Below are positions 20,753 through 29,411 of a stretch of DNA of 64,000 nt, piece by piece (within the stretch, counting starts at the first letter, position 1; every line of letters starts with the position of its first letter). The DNA is from Bryobacterales bacterium (GTDB lineage Bacteria > Acidobacteriota > Terriglobia > Bryobacterales > Bryobacteraceae). The notes below the pieces were generated by a model. It worked only from the letters and a program-made list of their open reading frames with translations, had not been told where the DNA came from and searched no databases. The DNA lies in assembly GCA_947446025.1 (NCBI GenBank), contig CANFEY010000010.1, forward strand, positions 1-64,000, read 5' to 3'. The position numbers and the translations under genes were made by a program.

Positions 20753-22159
20753 TCAGTCCCTCAGCACCCACGTGTCCTTGCTGCCGCCCCCCTGCGACGA
20801 GTTCACGACCAGCGAACCCTTGCGCAGCGCCACGCGCGTCAAGCCGCCCGGAACTGTAGTGACCGTCTTGCCGTCGTAAAGAACGTAGGGGCGCAGGTCG
20901 ATGTGGCGCGGCTCGATGCGTCCGTCCACGTAGCAAGGAGCGCGCGAAAAGTTCAGTGTGGGCTGAGCGATGTAATTCCGCGGATCGCTTTGGATCAGCC
21001 GCCGGAAGTCGTCTCGCATCTCTTTCGTCGAATGCGGGCCGATCAACATGCCGTAGCCGCCGGATTCACCCACGGCCTTGACCACCAGCTTGTCCAAATT
21101 CTCCAACACGTGCTGCCGCTGCACGGGGTCTTGACACAGAAACGTTTCCACGCTGCCCAGAATCGGCTCTTCGCCCAGGTAATACTTGATGATCCGCCCC
21201 ACGTAGGCGTAGACAGCCTTGTCGTCCGCGATGCCGTTGCCCAGCGTATTGCACAAAGTGACGTTTCCGGCGCGGTAGGCGTTAAACACGCCAGGAACGC
21301 CCAGCGAAGAGTCGGGCCGGAACGCCAGCGGGTCAATGAAGTCGTCATCGATGCGGCGGTAAATCACGTCTACACGCTTCAATCCGTCGGTGGTGCGCAT
21401 GTGAACCACGTTGTCGTGGGTGACCAGATCGCGGCCTTCCACCAACTCGATACCCATCTGCCGGGCGAGGTAGGTGTGCTCAAAGTAGGCCGAGTTGTAA
21501 ACGCCCGGTGTAAGCAGAACGACGGTGGGATCGGGGCGTTCCGCCGGGGCCAGCGCACGCAGCGTCGCCAATAGTGCGCCGGGGTATTATTCGATTGGCA
21601 GCACTCCGCACGTCTGGAACACGTCCGGGAAAATGCGCTTCATCACTTGCCGTGACGCAAGCATGTAGGAAACCCCAGAGGGCACGCGGAGGTTATCTTC
21701 CAACACCAGATAGCTCCCGTCCCGATCCCGGATCAAGTCCGTGCCCACCACGGTGACATACACGTCCTTCGGGACGTTCAGTCCGATCATCTGGCGCCGG
21801 TAGTGCTTGCAGGACAGTATCATTTCCCGCGGCACAACGCCGTCTTTGAAAATCTTGCCTTCGTGGTAGACGTCCCGCAGAAACAGGTTCAATGCCACGA
21901 TTCTCTGCGCCAAACCCTTCTCAAGCTGATCCCATTCCTTGCGCGTGATGACGCGCGGAACCAGATCGTGGGGAAAAATCTTCTCGATCCCCTCGTCGCG
22001 ACCGTAAACGGTGAAGGTGATGCCTTGATGCAGAAAGGAAAGGTCGGCGGCCAACTTGTGGCGGCGCAGTTCTTCCAGATTGAGTTCGCCCAGGTGCTCG
22101 CGCAAGGCGCGGTAGTGCGGACGGACTACGTCCAGCCCTGCCCCGGGACCCGCGCACAT
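20753..22159 (-). pseudogene. circularly permuted ATP-grasp protein gene with an in-frame stop
   Basis: One continuous 469-codon frame (DUF404/DUF407, COG2308) broken by TAA at 21587-21589, between FQTCGVLPIE and [14 protein letters not shown], where homologues carry an ordinary residue. Landmarks: HQGITFTVYGRDEGIEKIFP, PRVITRKEWDQLEKGLAQR and LVLEDNLRVPSGVSYML before the stop; [35 protein letters not shown] and [17 protein letters not shown] after it. The frame stays open upstream to about 22220 (FDGYELSPAYDEM resembles the family N-terminus), so the true start may lie before 22159. The family is predicted to ligate peptides using ATP. A single base change explains the stop. Confidence 0.85.
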
Positions 22160-22305
22160 TTCGTCGTAAGCGGGGGAGAGTTCATAGCCGTCGAAGATGC
22201 TGGTTGCAAACAGAGATCGGTCCTCCGAGTGGGCGCAGACGTGGCAGATTTCTCGGACGGGGAGAATCTTAGTATCGCATAGGGCCAGCGGAGTATCATG
22301 TGGGA

Positions 22306-23715
22306 ATGACTCCTCAAGAGGTCCTACAGTTTATTGGCGAGAATAAGATCCGCCAGATTGATCTGCGCTTCACGGATCTGCCCGGCGTGAACCAGCACGT
22401 TTCCTATCCCGCCAAGCAGCTCACGGAAAGCACCTTTGAGGAAGGCTTCGGTTTTGACGGATCCAGCATCCGCGGTTGGGCCGCGATCAACGAAAGCGAC
22501 ATGCTGCTGCTGCCGGATGCGGAAACCGCCTTCATCGATCCGTTCTACGAAGTGAAGACCCTGGTGATGACGTGCAACATCGTCGATCCCATCACGCGCC
22601 AGAACTACGACCGCGATCCGCGCTGGATCGCGCGCAAGGCGGAGATGTTCGTGCAGAACTCTGGCTTGGCGGACACGGCGTACCTGGGCGCGGAAGCCGA
22701 GTTCTTCATCTTCGACAACATCCGCTTCGATCAGCAGGCGAACCACGGCTTCTACTACATAGACGCCGAAGAGGGCCGCTGGAATTCGGCTCGCGCGGAA
22801 AACAACCTCGGCTACCGGCCGCGCTACAAAGAAGGCTACTTCCCGGTCCCACCTACGGACCATCATCAGGATCTGCGCGCGGAGATGGTGGAGACCATGA
22901 TCAAGTGCGGGCTCGACATCGAGTGCCACCACCACGAGGTCGCCACCGGCGGCCAGGCCGAGATCGATCAGAAGTACAACACACTGACCAAGTCGGCGGA
23001 CAACATGATGCTGTATAAGTACATCATCCGCAACACGGCCCATCAGTACGGGCGCACCGTGACCTTTATGCCCAAGCCGCTGTTCGGCGATAACGGCAGC
23101 GGAATGCACGTACACCAGAGTTTGTGGAAAGAAGGCAAGCCGCTTTTCTCCGGCGACCTGTACGCGGGCTTAAGCCAGATGGCTCTGTGGTACATCGGCG
23201 GGCTGCTGCGGCATGCGCGCGCACTGTCGGCGATCATCGCGCCCACCACGAATAGCTACAAACGCCTGGTGCCCGGCTACGAAGCTCCGGTGAACCTGGC
23301 GTATTCCCGCCGCAACCGGTCCGCCGCAGTGCGCATTCCGATGTATTCCTCGGCACCGAAGTCCAAGCGGATCGAATTTCGTCCGCCGGACCCGTCGGCG
23401 AATCCGTACCTCGCGTTCGCAGCGATGGTGATGGCCGGCCTTGACGGTGTGGTCAACAAGATCGACCCAGGCGAACCGCTGGACAAGGACATCTACGATC
23501 TCTCGCCGGAAGAGATGAAGGTGGTGCCGTCCATGCCTGGGTCGCTCGAAGAGGCTCTCAACGCACTGGAAGACGATCACGGCTTCCTGCTGAAAGGCGA
23601 TGTGTTCACCGAAGAACTGCTGGAGAATTACATCAACTACAAACGCCGCGCGGAGGCCGATGCGGTGCGCCTGCGCCCGCATCCTTACGAGTTCGCGCTG
23701 TATTACGACATCTAG
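22306..23715 (+). CDS. glnA: type I glutamine synthetase
   Basis: A 469-residue glutamine synthetase, which makes glutamine from glutamate, ammonia and ATP. Seen are the N-terminal beta-grasp ([20 protein letters not shown]), DGSSIRGW, the glutamate/ammonia-site region [13 protein letters not shown], the ATP loop around [19 protein letters not shown] and [13 protein letters not shown]. The adenylylation tyrosine is present in [11 protein letters not shown], so it is a GSI-beta enzyme probably controlled by adenylylation. The ATG at 22306 is preferred; a GTG two codons earlier is possible. It is divergent from the ATP-grasp gene. Confidence 0.97.
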   Translation: MTPQEVLQFIGENKIRQIDLRFTDLPGVNQHVSYPAKQLTESTFEEGFGFDGSSIRGWAAINESDMLLLPDAETAFIDPFYEVKTLVMTCNIVDPITRQNYDRDPRWIARKAEMFVQNSGLADTAYLGAEAEFFIFDNIRFDQQANHGFYYIDAEEGRWNSARAENNLGYRPRYKEGYFPVPPTDHHQDLRAEMVETMIKCGLDIECHHHEVATGGQAEIDQKYNTLTKSADNMMLYKYIIRNTAHQYGRTVTFMPKPLFGDNGSGMHVHQSLWKEGKPLFSGDLYAGLSQMALWYIGGLLRHARALSAIIAPTTNSYKRLVPGYEAPVNLAYSRRNRSAAVRIPMYSSAPKSKRIEFRPPDPSANPYLAFAAMVMAGLDGVVNKIDPGEPLDKDIYDLSPEEMKVVPSMPGSLEEALNALEDDHGFLLKGDVFTEELLENYINYKRRAEADAVRLRPHPYEFALYYDI

Positions 23716-23921
23716 CGCTTCTTGCGCTTTTTAAAGAAGACGTCGCCGGAACGGGGCACCAGCCCCAGAAACAGCACCAGCAGCGCGACCAAGGTGGCCA
23801 CTGACCCGGCCACCAAATAGTCGGCGTCCTCCGTAGGCTGCGGCATGAACCTCAGGATCACCGCGGCCACGGCACCGAACACCAACAGGGCTCCCGTCAC
23901 AACTAGCAGCGTCTTCTTCAT
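23712..23921 (-). CDS. small two-helix membrane protein
   Basis: A 69-residue protein starting [18 protein letters not shown], with membrane helices at about 4-24 and 40-57 and a basic C-terminus (FFKKRKKR), so both ends probably face the cytoplasm. No family is recognised. Its ATG overlaps the stop of the ferredoxin-NADP reductase-like gene, and its end overlaps the glnA stop on the other strand by 4 bases. Confidence 0.65.
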   Translation of the reverse strand: MKKTLLVVTGALLVFGAVAAVILRFMPQPTEDADYLVAGSVATLVALLVLFLGLVPRSGDVFFKKRKKR

Positions 23922-24610
23922 CAGTCGTATTTCTCGTAGCGGATTTGCTTGCGGTCGAAGCCCATTTCCTTGAGCGCACTGCGGACGCCGTCCACCATTT
24001 GCTTGAGGCCGCACAAGTAGAAATCGATGTCGCGGCGTCGGCCGATCGCGGCTTCTAAGTGCGCCTGTACATGGCCCGCTCGTCCACCCCAGCCGGATCC
24101 CGGACGGCTCAGCGTGGGCCAAAAGCGGAACTGCGAATGCGCCTGCTGCAAGGTTTCAAACTCCGCGCGGTACAGGATGTTCGATTCGTGCCGCACACCG
24201 AATAACAGCGTGAACTCGGGCGCGCCGTTTGGCAAGTACGCTCGCAGGAAAGACCGGAACGGCGTGATACCTGTGCCGGTCGCGATGAGAATGGACGCCC
24301 GCGCCGGGTCGCGCAGCACGAATGTCCCCAGCGGGGCGCTCATTTCTATTTGTTCCCCGGGGCGCAAAGCGAACAAGCGGGGCGAGAGCCGGCCGCCTTC
24401 CACAAGATTTAAGCACAGCTCAAATCCATTGCCGCCCGTGGGGGCCGAAGCCAGCGAATAGGCGCGCGTGATTTGCTTGCCTTCGATCTCCGCCTGAAGC
24501 GAAACAAACTGCCCAGGCGTGAAGTCGAGCCGATCCACACCCACCGCCTCGAACACAAAGTGGTTGACCCCTTCGGCCAACGCGGAGGAGCTGACTAAGC
24601 GGGCTTGCAT
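23921..24610 (-). CDS. ferredoxin-NADP reductase-like flavoprotein
   Basis: A 229-residue FAD/NAD(P)-binding oxidoreductase of the ferredoxin-NADP reductase family (COG1018 type). The FAD site is RAYSLASAP (about residues 49-57), the NAD(P) site GTGITPFRSFLRAY (about 110-123), and FYLCGLKQMVDGVRSAL (about 195-211) is the usual C-terminal nucleotide-binding block. There is no iron-sulfur domain, so it must pass electrons to a separate ferredoxin, flavodoxin or other partner. It is the third of four tightly overlapping minus-strand genes, overlapping the CbiX-like gene by 16 bases. Confidence 0.85.
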   Translation of the reverse strand: MQARLVSSSALAEGVNHFVFEAVGVDRLDFTPGQFVSLQAEIEGKQITRAYSLASAPTGGNGFELCLNLVEGGRLSPRLFALRPGEQIEMSAPLGTFVLRDPARASILIATGTGITPFRSFLRAYLPNGAPEFTLLFGVRHESNILYRAEFETLQQAHSQFRFWPTLSRPGSGWGGRAGHVQAHLEAAIGRRRDIDFYLCGLKQMVDGVRSALKEMGFDRKQIRYEKYD

Positions 24611-24966
24611 GCAGTTTCCCGGGCGCGGTCCAGCAGCGCATCCACCATGGCGGGATGCTGATCAAGCGGTGCGGCTACATCAATGCGCAATCCTGGGTGA
24701 GCGAGCTTTACTTCCCCAATCAAGCGTGGCAAGTCCCGCTGCAAGTGCAAGCCGAGCGTTAAGAAATACGGCACCACAACCACGTGCGACACGCGGTCCG
24801 CCATCGACGCCAGTGCGCCGCCAAGGCTAGGCAGCCCACCTTCGAGGAACGCCGCTTCGACGATATCCAGGCCGCCCCGCCGGGCCATATCCGCCGCGAC
24901 CACGCGCACCGCTTGGTTGGCGGATTCGATGCTTGATCCATGCGCGAACACGACGTAACCCGTCAT
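24595..24966 (-). CDS. CbiX/SirB-type chelatase
   Basis: A 123-residue single-domain protein of the CbiX family, which inserts Co or Fe into sirohydrochlorin. The N-terminal strand ends in the conserved VVFAHGS (about 5-11) with the metal-binding histidine, and VVVVPYFLTLGLHLQRDLP (about 62-80) matches the second half with another histidine. The length is that of the short, homodimeric archaeal and bacterial type rather than the two-domain CbiX/SirB. It lies between the zinc-binding protein and reductase genes with overlaps on both sides. Which metal is inserted cannot be told. Confidence 0.8.
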   Translation of the reverse strand: MTGYVVFAHGSSIESANQAVRVVAADMARRGGLDIVEAAFLEGGLPSLGGALASMADRVSHVVVVPYFLTLGLHLQRDLPRLIGEVKLAHPGLRIDVAAPLDQHPAMVDALLDRARETACKPA

Positions 24967-25568
24967 GCGGGCACCGCCGGAAAGTGGTCCATCAGGAAGT
25001 CGTAGAACACGCGTCCGCGCCGCCTGCCGTTGTCGTTTTGCAGGCCGAGCCGTTGCAGGAAAATCAGCGTCCCCAGCAAGTCCGCATCGCGCACGGATGA
25101 GGTGCTGTCCGCTTCCTCTACGCGCTTACGCAGCTCGTCGATCATCTGTTTCAACTCGTCCTGAATATCCGCCGCGTAGCGATTGGGTGGGCGCGTTTCG
25201 TAGATCAAGCCGCTCTGCGCGGTGCGGTAGGTCTGGATCATCGCCTCCAGCGCCTCGCGCGCATCGCTGTCCACCGCTTTGCCTTTTTCCATCGCCCTTG
25301 TAAGCGTGTTGCCCAGCATCAGCACCAAGTGTTCGTGGCGGCGCACGAAGTCTTCGCTCACGTCGATGTCCCTGTGCAGCACCTGCTCGGCGATCAGCAC
25401 CACCTTCGCCTCATGCATCCGCGCCTCGCGCAGATGCGGGCACTCGCGCGGGCATTCGATGGTTACCTCCCGCCCTTCCGAGCAGCAGAGCGCACAAATT
25501 TCGCCGTCCGCGCCGGGGCAATGGCGCTTGGCGCGGCGCTGGTTACAGATCTTGCATTGGATGGTCAC
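24963..25568 (-). CDS. protein with N-terminal cysteine-rich zinc-binding segment
   Basis: A 201-residue protein. The first 45 residues hold nine cysteines (CKIC, C-x-x-x-x-x-x-x-C-x-x-C-C, C-x-x-x-C) and an HL, consistent with two zinc sites; the motif ICALCCSEGREVTIECPREC resembles a cysteine-rich head shared by several uncharacterised acidobacterial proteins. The rest is helical, with a coiled-coil-like stretch (about 135-155). No enzyme motif is seen. Its stop overlaps the CbiX start (ATGA). A divergent small gene begins 29 bases upstream of its ATG. Confidence 0.65.
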   Translation of the reverse strand: MTIQCKICNQRRAKRHCPGADGEICALCCSEGREVTIECPRECPHLREARMHEAKVVLIAEQVLHRDIDVSEDFVRRHEHLVLMLGNTLTRAMEKGKAVDSDAREALEAMIQTYRTAQSGLIYETRPPNRYAADIQDELKQMIDELRKRVEEADSTSSVRDADLLGTLIFLQRLGLQNDNGRRRGRVFYDFLMDHFPAVPA

Positions 25569-25596
25569 AGGCAGGTGTCTTCTTCATCCTACTATC

Positions 25597-25761
25597 ATGG
25601 GGTACATGCCGCGAACTGACGTGTACTTGAAAGTGGAACTGGATTTGGACCCCAAGGAGTCCCCCGAACGTGTAGCCGCCGAAATCTGCCGCCTGATCAG
25701 CCGCGTCTACAGCGTGCGGAGGGCCGAGGTTTCCAGCATCATGCCGCGCGAAACCAGTTAG
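25597..25761 (+). CDS. small hypothetical protein
   Basis: A 54-residue protein (51 from the second ATG at 25606, which begins MPRTDVYLKVELDLDP). The pattern DVYLKVELDLDPKESPERVA followed by an amphipathic helix looks like a small alpha/beta domain. It could begin at either ATG; purine-rich sequence before them is weak. The gene is divergent from the zinc-binding protein gene and 66 bases upstream of the SYLF gene. The family is not recognised. Confidence 0.5.
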   Translation: MGYMPRTDVYLKVELDLDPKESPERVAAEICRLISRVYSVRRAEVSSIMPRETS

Positions 25762-25826
25762 GCTGCGGCGCGTCCAACTTGTTTGATCTATGCGATCATC
25801 ATGAAAGAAAGCACTGGAGAGAACCA

Positions 25827-26498
25827 ATGAAACTACGACTGCTGACCACTTTCGCTTTGACCGCCGCTCTGGCGTCCGCCGCGTCCGACGCGCCGGAGCG
25901 CCTCAAGGCGGCCGCTGAATCCTTCAAGGAAGTCATGGGAATTCCGGACCGCTCCATTCCCCAGGAACTTCTTGCCAAGGCCTACTGCGTGATCATTGTG
26001 CCGAACTTGAAGAAAGGGGCATTCATCATCGGCGGGCAGTATGGCAAGGGGTTTGCGTCCTGCCGCAAGGAGAATGGCGTGGGCTGGTCGGCGCCAGGAT
26101 CGGTGCGCATCGAAGGTGGCAGCGTGGGCCTGCAGATCGGTGCCACCGAGACCGACGTCTTCATGCTGGTCATGAACAAGCGCGGGATGGACCGCTTGTT
26201 GGCCACGAAGTTCACGCTGGGCGGTGAAGCCGCCGCGGCGGCTGGTCCGGTGGGCCGAACCGCGCAGGCTGAGACCGACGCCGCAATGACTGCCGAAATT
26301 CTCACTTGGTCCCGCTCGCGCGGCCTGTTCGCGGGCATCTCTCTAAAAGGGTCGACGTTGCGCGAGGACAAGGACTGGAACAAGGATCTCTACGGCAAAG
26401 AGATCACCAACAAAGACATCATCACCAAGGGCACCGCTGCTCCGGCCGCCGCCAGCGAGTGGATGAGTGAGCTGAACCGCTTCTCCAGCCGTAAGTAA
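25827..26498 (+). CDS. SYLF-domain (Ysc84-like) lipid-binding protein
   Basis: A 223-residue exported protein: signal peptide about residues 1-17 and a SYLF/Ysc84 domain (PF04366) over about 25-200. Diagnostic blocks are IPQELLAKAYCVIIVPNLKK, GGQYGKGFASCR, GGSVGLQIGATETDVFMLVM and WSRSRGLFAGISLKGSTLRED. SYLF domains bind phosphoinositides in eukaryotes; bacterial forms are secreted proteins of unknown role. A purine-rich GGAGAG lies 7-13 bases before the ATG. It is one base upstream of the methyltransferase gene, so the two probably form an operon. Confidence 0.9.
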   Translation: MKLRLLTTFALTAALASAASDAPERLKAAAESFKEVMGIPDRSIPQELLAKAYCVIIVPNLKKGAFIIGGQYGKGFASCRKENGVGWSAPGSVRIEGGSVGLQIGATETDVFMLVMNKRGMDRLLATKFTLGGEAAAAAGPVGRTAQAETDAAMTAEILTWSRSRGLFAGISLKGSTLREDKDWNKDLYGKEITNKDIITKGTAAPAAASEWMSELNRFSSRK

Positions 26499-26499
26499 C

Positions 26500-27813
26500 A
26501 TGGCGGATATCGAAGTTCCTTCCCAAATGCGGGAGGATTGGAACGCCCGGGCCCGCGAAGACGCGGGCTACTACGTGGCGTTCGGCGCGCGCGATCAGGA
26601 CGACGCGGCGTTTTTCGCCACGGCAACGGAAACCGTCAATAGCCTGGAAACCGAACTCCGCCGCGTGCCCGCAAAACACCGCACGCTGTGGAAGGGGCTC
26701 GAAATCGGCTGCGGACCCGGACGCCTGCTGCGCCCCATGAGCCGGCATTTCGCGGAGATCCACGGCGTGGACGTCTCCGACGAAATGATCGCACTGGCCA
26801 AGCAAAAGCTACGCGACGTTCCCAACGCGCATGCGCAGGTCTGCGATGGGGCTCGGCTTACGGCCTTTGCGGATGCGTCCATCGATTTCGTTTACTCTTA
26901 CGCGGTATTCCAGCACATCCCCAGCCGTGATGTGGTGCAGGAATATATGCGCGAGGTCCAGCGCGTGCTCAAGCCGGACGGGTTCGCGCGGCTGCAGCTC
27001 AACGGCCTTCCGCGCAGCATGGATGACCAGTACACCACGTGGTCCGGAGCCCGCTTCAGTGGAACGGAAATCCTGGAGTTCGCGCAACAACACGATCTAC
27101 AAGTGCTGGCGCTGGAAGGCGCGTCCACGCAATACATGTGGACCACGTGGCGCAAGCACGCCCCCGGTTGGAGCGCGGAGCAGGACGGCCGCACGTTCGC
27201 AGAGTTCCCGGTTCGCATCCGGCGCATCACCAACTCTGATAGCTCTGAGCCGCTTGCCCCCTCGCGCGGCCGCTTCGCTTCGATCTCCGTCTGGGTGGAG
27301 AATCTGCCTTCCGACGCCGGCCTGCAACACTTGCGCGTGACGATTGGTGAAGCGCTGGGACACGTGACCTACATCGGTCCCGCCGACAACGTCGGCTTGC
27401 AGCAAATCAGCGTGGTGCTGCCGGAGCTGGAAGCAACCGGCTTGCTGCCCGTTGAGCTTCGCTGGATGGATCAACCCATCGCGCCGCCGACTACGTTGCG
27501 CGTCATCGCGCCCGGGCCCTCGGTTCCGCGTCTTCGTTCCGTGACCGACGGCGTGAACTTGGTCGCGGGCACACGCATTGAAACGCGCACGGTGAAGATG
27601 ACGCTGGAAGAGATCGCTCGGCCCTTTGAAATTGAGGCTTGGGTCAACGGGCTCCCTGTGGCCGGTTTGGAGTACTTCTGTGTCGACCCGCGCCCGCAGG
27701 CGTTCGAGGTCAACTTCCATTTGCCGGAGGAACTCCCGCCGGGGAGTTATCCACTGGAAGTACGCATCGGCCGCCGCAAGCTCGCGCCGGTGATGCTGTA
27801 CGTCACGGCCTAG
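26500..27813 (+). CDS. class I methyltransferase with C-terminal beta-sandwich-like region
   Basis: A 437-residue protein. Residues about 1-190 are a SAM-dependent methyltransferase with LEIGCGPGRLLRPMS (about 67-81), DVSDEMIALAKQKL (about 91-104) and FVYSYAVFQHIPSRDVVQEY, all typical. The segment from about 225 to 437 has two repeats of strands ending in similar motifs (ASISVWVENLPSDAGLQHLR; FEIEAWVNGLPVAGLEYFCV), suggesting a pair of Ig-like domains. This fusion is unusual and its purpose unknown; it may bind the substrate. It follows SYLF by one base and converges with the decarboxylase-like gene, with 4 bases of overlap. Confidence 0.8.
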   Translation: MADIEVPSQMREDWNARAREDAGYYVAFGARDQDDAAFFATATETVNSLETELRRVPAKHRTLWKGLEIGCGPGRLLRPMSRHFAEIHGVDVSDEMIALAKQKLRDVPNAHAQVCDGARLTAFADASIDFVYSYAVFQHIPSRDVVQEYMREVQRVLKPDGFARLQLNGLPRSMDDQYTTWSGARFSGTEILEFAQQHDLQVLALEGASTQYMWTTWRKHAPGWSAEQDGRTFAEFPVRIRRITNSDSSEPLAPSRGRFASISVWVENLPSDAGLQHLRVTIGEALGHVTYIGPADNVGLQQISVVLPELEATGLLPVELRWMDQPIAPPTTLRVIAPGPSVPRLRSVTDGVNLVAGTRIETRTVKMTLEEIARPFEIEAWVNGLPVAGLEYFCVDPRPQAFEVNFHLPEELPPGSYPLEVRIGRRKLAPVMLYVTA

Positions 27814-28463
27814 CGCTTCAACATTGGTAGTTCCGCAGTCACGTTCGGTACCTGTTGATCCACGGCGCGCAGCATGATGGCGGCCATGGCGTAGTCCGCC
27901 ATCGTCGAGGTCAGCTCGAACATGCCTTCCTGGCCGAACTCTTTCACCACCCGCGCGTACAGTTCAGAACTGACTCTATGTTGGTCGCGGAACAATGCGC
28001 GGCCGAATTCGATGACCAGCGCTTCTTTCGCGGGCACTCCATCCAGCGGCCGGTTGAACTTCACCGCCTCGATGGCCTTCTCGCTTACCCCAGCCCGCCG
28101 CGCGCCGCCTTCGTGCGAGTTCCACTCATACGGCTCATCGAATTCCCGTGCCGCGATGATGCTGCACAGTTGATACATCGCGGGACCCGCCTTGATCTGG
28201 CGGATGAATTTATTGAGCAGGTCCATTGGGCCCGCAACGCCGATGCTGTACAGGGAAGTCGCTGCGGGGCCGACGGGCGGCGTCGGGCGAGGGTTGCCAG
28301 CGGCGTCCTTGCCCACCACGGCGTCATACACGCGCAACGCTTCGCCGCTCAGTGTGGCGCGCGGGATCAGCGGGAGCCGCGAGTAGGAGTCTTTGTCGAT
28401 ATCCGCGGGCAGAGTCTGCGCAGACAACGCCGCCGCCATCAGGACCAGAGTGAAGAGTTTCAT
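27810..28463 (-). CDS. secreted carboxymuconolactone decarboxylase-like (AhpD-fold) protein
   Basis: A 217-residue protein with a signal peptide (MKLFTLVLMAAALSAQ) and a CMD/AhpD-like helical domain. The segment YQLCSIIAAREFDEPYEWNSHEGGARRAGV (residues about 97-126) is the signature region: EWNSHE holds the conserved acidic and histidine residues, while the redox CxxC of AhpD is absent, so peroxidase activity is unlikely. Related exported proteins have unknown function. Its ATG overlaps the serine hydrolase stop (ATGA), placing it last in a three-gene operon. Confidence 0.8.
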   Translation of the reverse strand: MKLFTLVLMAAALSAQTLPADIDKDSYSRLPLIPRATLSGEALRVYDAVVGKDAAGNPRPTPPVGPAATSLYSIGVAGPMDLLNKFIRQIKAGPAMYQLCSIIAAREFDEPYEWNSHEGGARRAGVSEKAIEAVKFNRPLDGVPAKEALVIEFGRALFRDQHRVSSELYARVVKEFGQEGMFELTSTMADYAMAAIMLRAVDQQVPNVTAELPMLKR

Positions 28464-29410
28464 GGATGCATCCTCGCTAGTTGCGGAATAATCTGTTCCT
28501 CTACTATGTCAAACACCACGCCTCGCTGCTGACGGCGGTCCTCGCCTTCGTTGGGCGAGGATGTGACCACGATCACCGCATCCAACTTCGGCATCACGAA
28601 AATGTACTGCCCGCCGAAGCCCCACGCGTAGCAGGCCTCGACGCTGGCGAATTTGCCGGTCCACCAACCGTAGCCGTAGCCTTCCCCGTTGCGCGGCGAA
28701 ATCGTGTGCGGCGTGCAGGAGTCTTTCACCCAGGCGGCGGGGACCACCTGTTTGCCGCCGTTGAGGTACATCTCTCCGATGGTCAGCATTTGCCGCGGTG
28801 TCAGCAGCATGTCATTCCCGCCGAAGTAAATCCCCTGCGGATCGCGCGGCCACTGCGCCAGCGTGAACCCCAGCGGCCTGGCCAGCGCCTGCTGCCCGAA
28901 CGCCCACGTGTTCGACTTCGTGGCTTGCGTCAAAATCGCCGAGAGCAAATGTGTGTTGCCGGTGGAGTAGTTCATCTGCGTGCCATGCTCCGCCTCCACC
29001 GGGCGAGTGAGAATGTGCCGCACCCAGTTCGGACTGCCGACCCACGCTCCGTAGTAGCGGTTGCTGGTGGACCGCAGCCCGCTGCGCATGGTGAGCAGGT
29101 CTTCTATGGTGATGGAGCTCTTCGCCGCCTCTGGAAAATACTTGGCGATGGGAGTCTGCACTCCAGGGATCAACTTCCGCTCAATCGCGATCCCAATCAA
29201 CGCCGCCAGCACGCTCTTTGACGCCGACTTGATATTCGCGTAGCTGGTAGCTTTCTTCCCATGAAAATAGCGCTCCAGCACCACGTTCCCGCGCCAGCTC
29301 ACCAGCAGGCTGTGCAGCCGGGGCGTCCTCTCCCCCAGTCGCACCGCTTCGTCGAACGCCTGCGCACTCGCAAGGGCGGCGGTCAGCAGAAAGATGGCGA
29401 CGCGCAGCAA
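28460..29410 (-). CDS. secreted serine hydrolase, beta-lactamase class C family
   Basis: A 316-residue exported hydrolase of the beta-lactamase/penicillin-binding-protein-like family. The nucleophile motif S-x-x-K is in IKSASKSVLAALIGIAI (about residues 61-77), the Y-x-N-like motif in MNYSTGNTHLLSAIL, and a C-terminal GFGGQYIFVMPKLDAV stands where the third motif (KTG-like, here GGQ) lies. The signal peptide covers about 1-16. Members are often esterases or peptidases; no particular antibiotic resistance is implied. The start is TTG, two bases after the upstream gene's stop. Confidence 0.85.
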   Translation of the reverse strand: MLRVAIFLLTAALASAQAFDEAVRLGERTPRLHSLLVSWRGNVVLERYFHGKKATSYANIKSASKSVLAALIGIAIERKLIPGVQTPIAKYFPEAAKSSITIEDLLTMRSGLRSTSNRYYGAWVGSPNWVRHILTRPVEAEHGTQMNYSTGNTHLLSAILTQATKSNTWAFGQQALARPLGFTLAQWPRDPQGIYFGGNDMLLTPRQMLTIGEMYLNGGKQVVPAAWVKDSCTPHTISPRNGEGYGYGWWTGKFASVEACYAWGFGGQYIFVMPKLDAVIVVTSSPNEGEDRRQQRGVVFDIVEEQIIPQLARMHP

Positions 29411-29411
29411 G

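Noticed and set aside
20432-21574. 380-residue plus-strand frame across the alpha-E and ATP-grasp genes
   Set aside because: Antisense to both known family members; long antisense frames are common in high-GC DNA.
28460-29410. Calling the serine hydrolase an antibiotic-resistance beta-lactamase
   Set aside because: The family includes esterases and peptidases, and the third catalytic motif is not the classical KTG.
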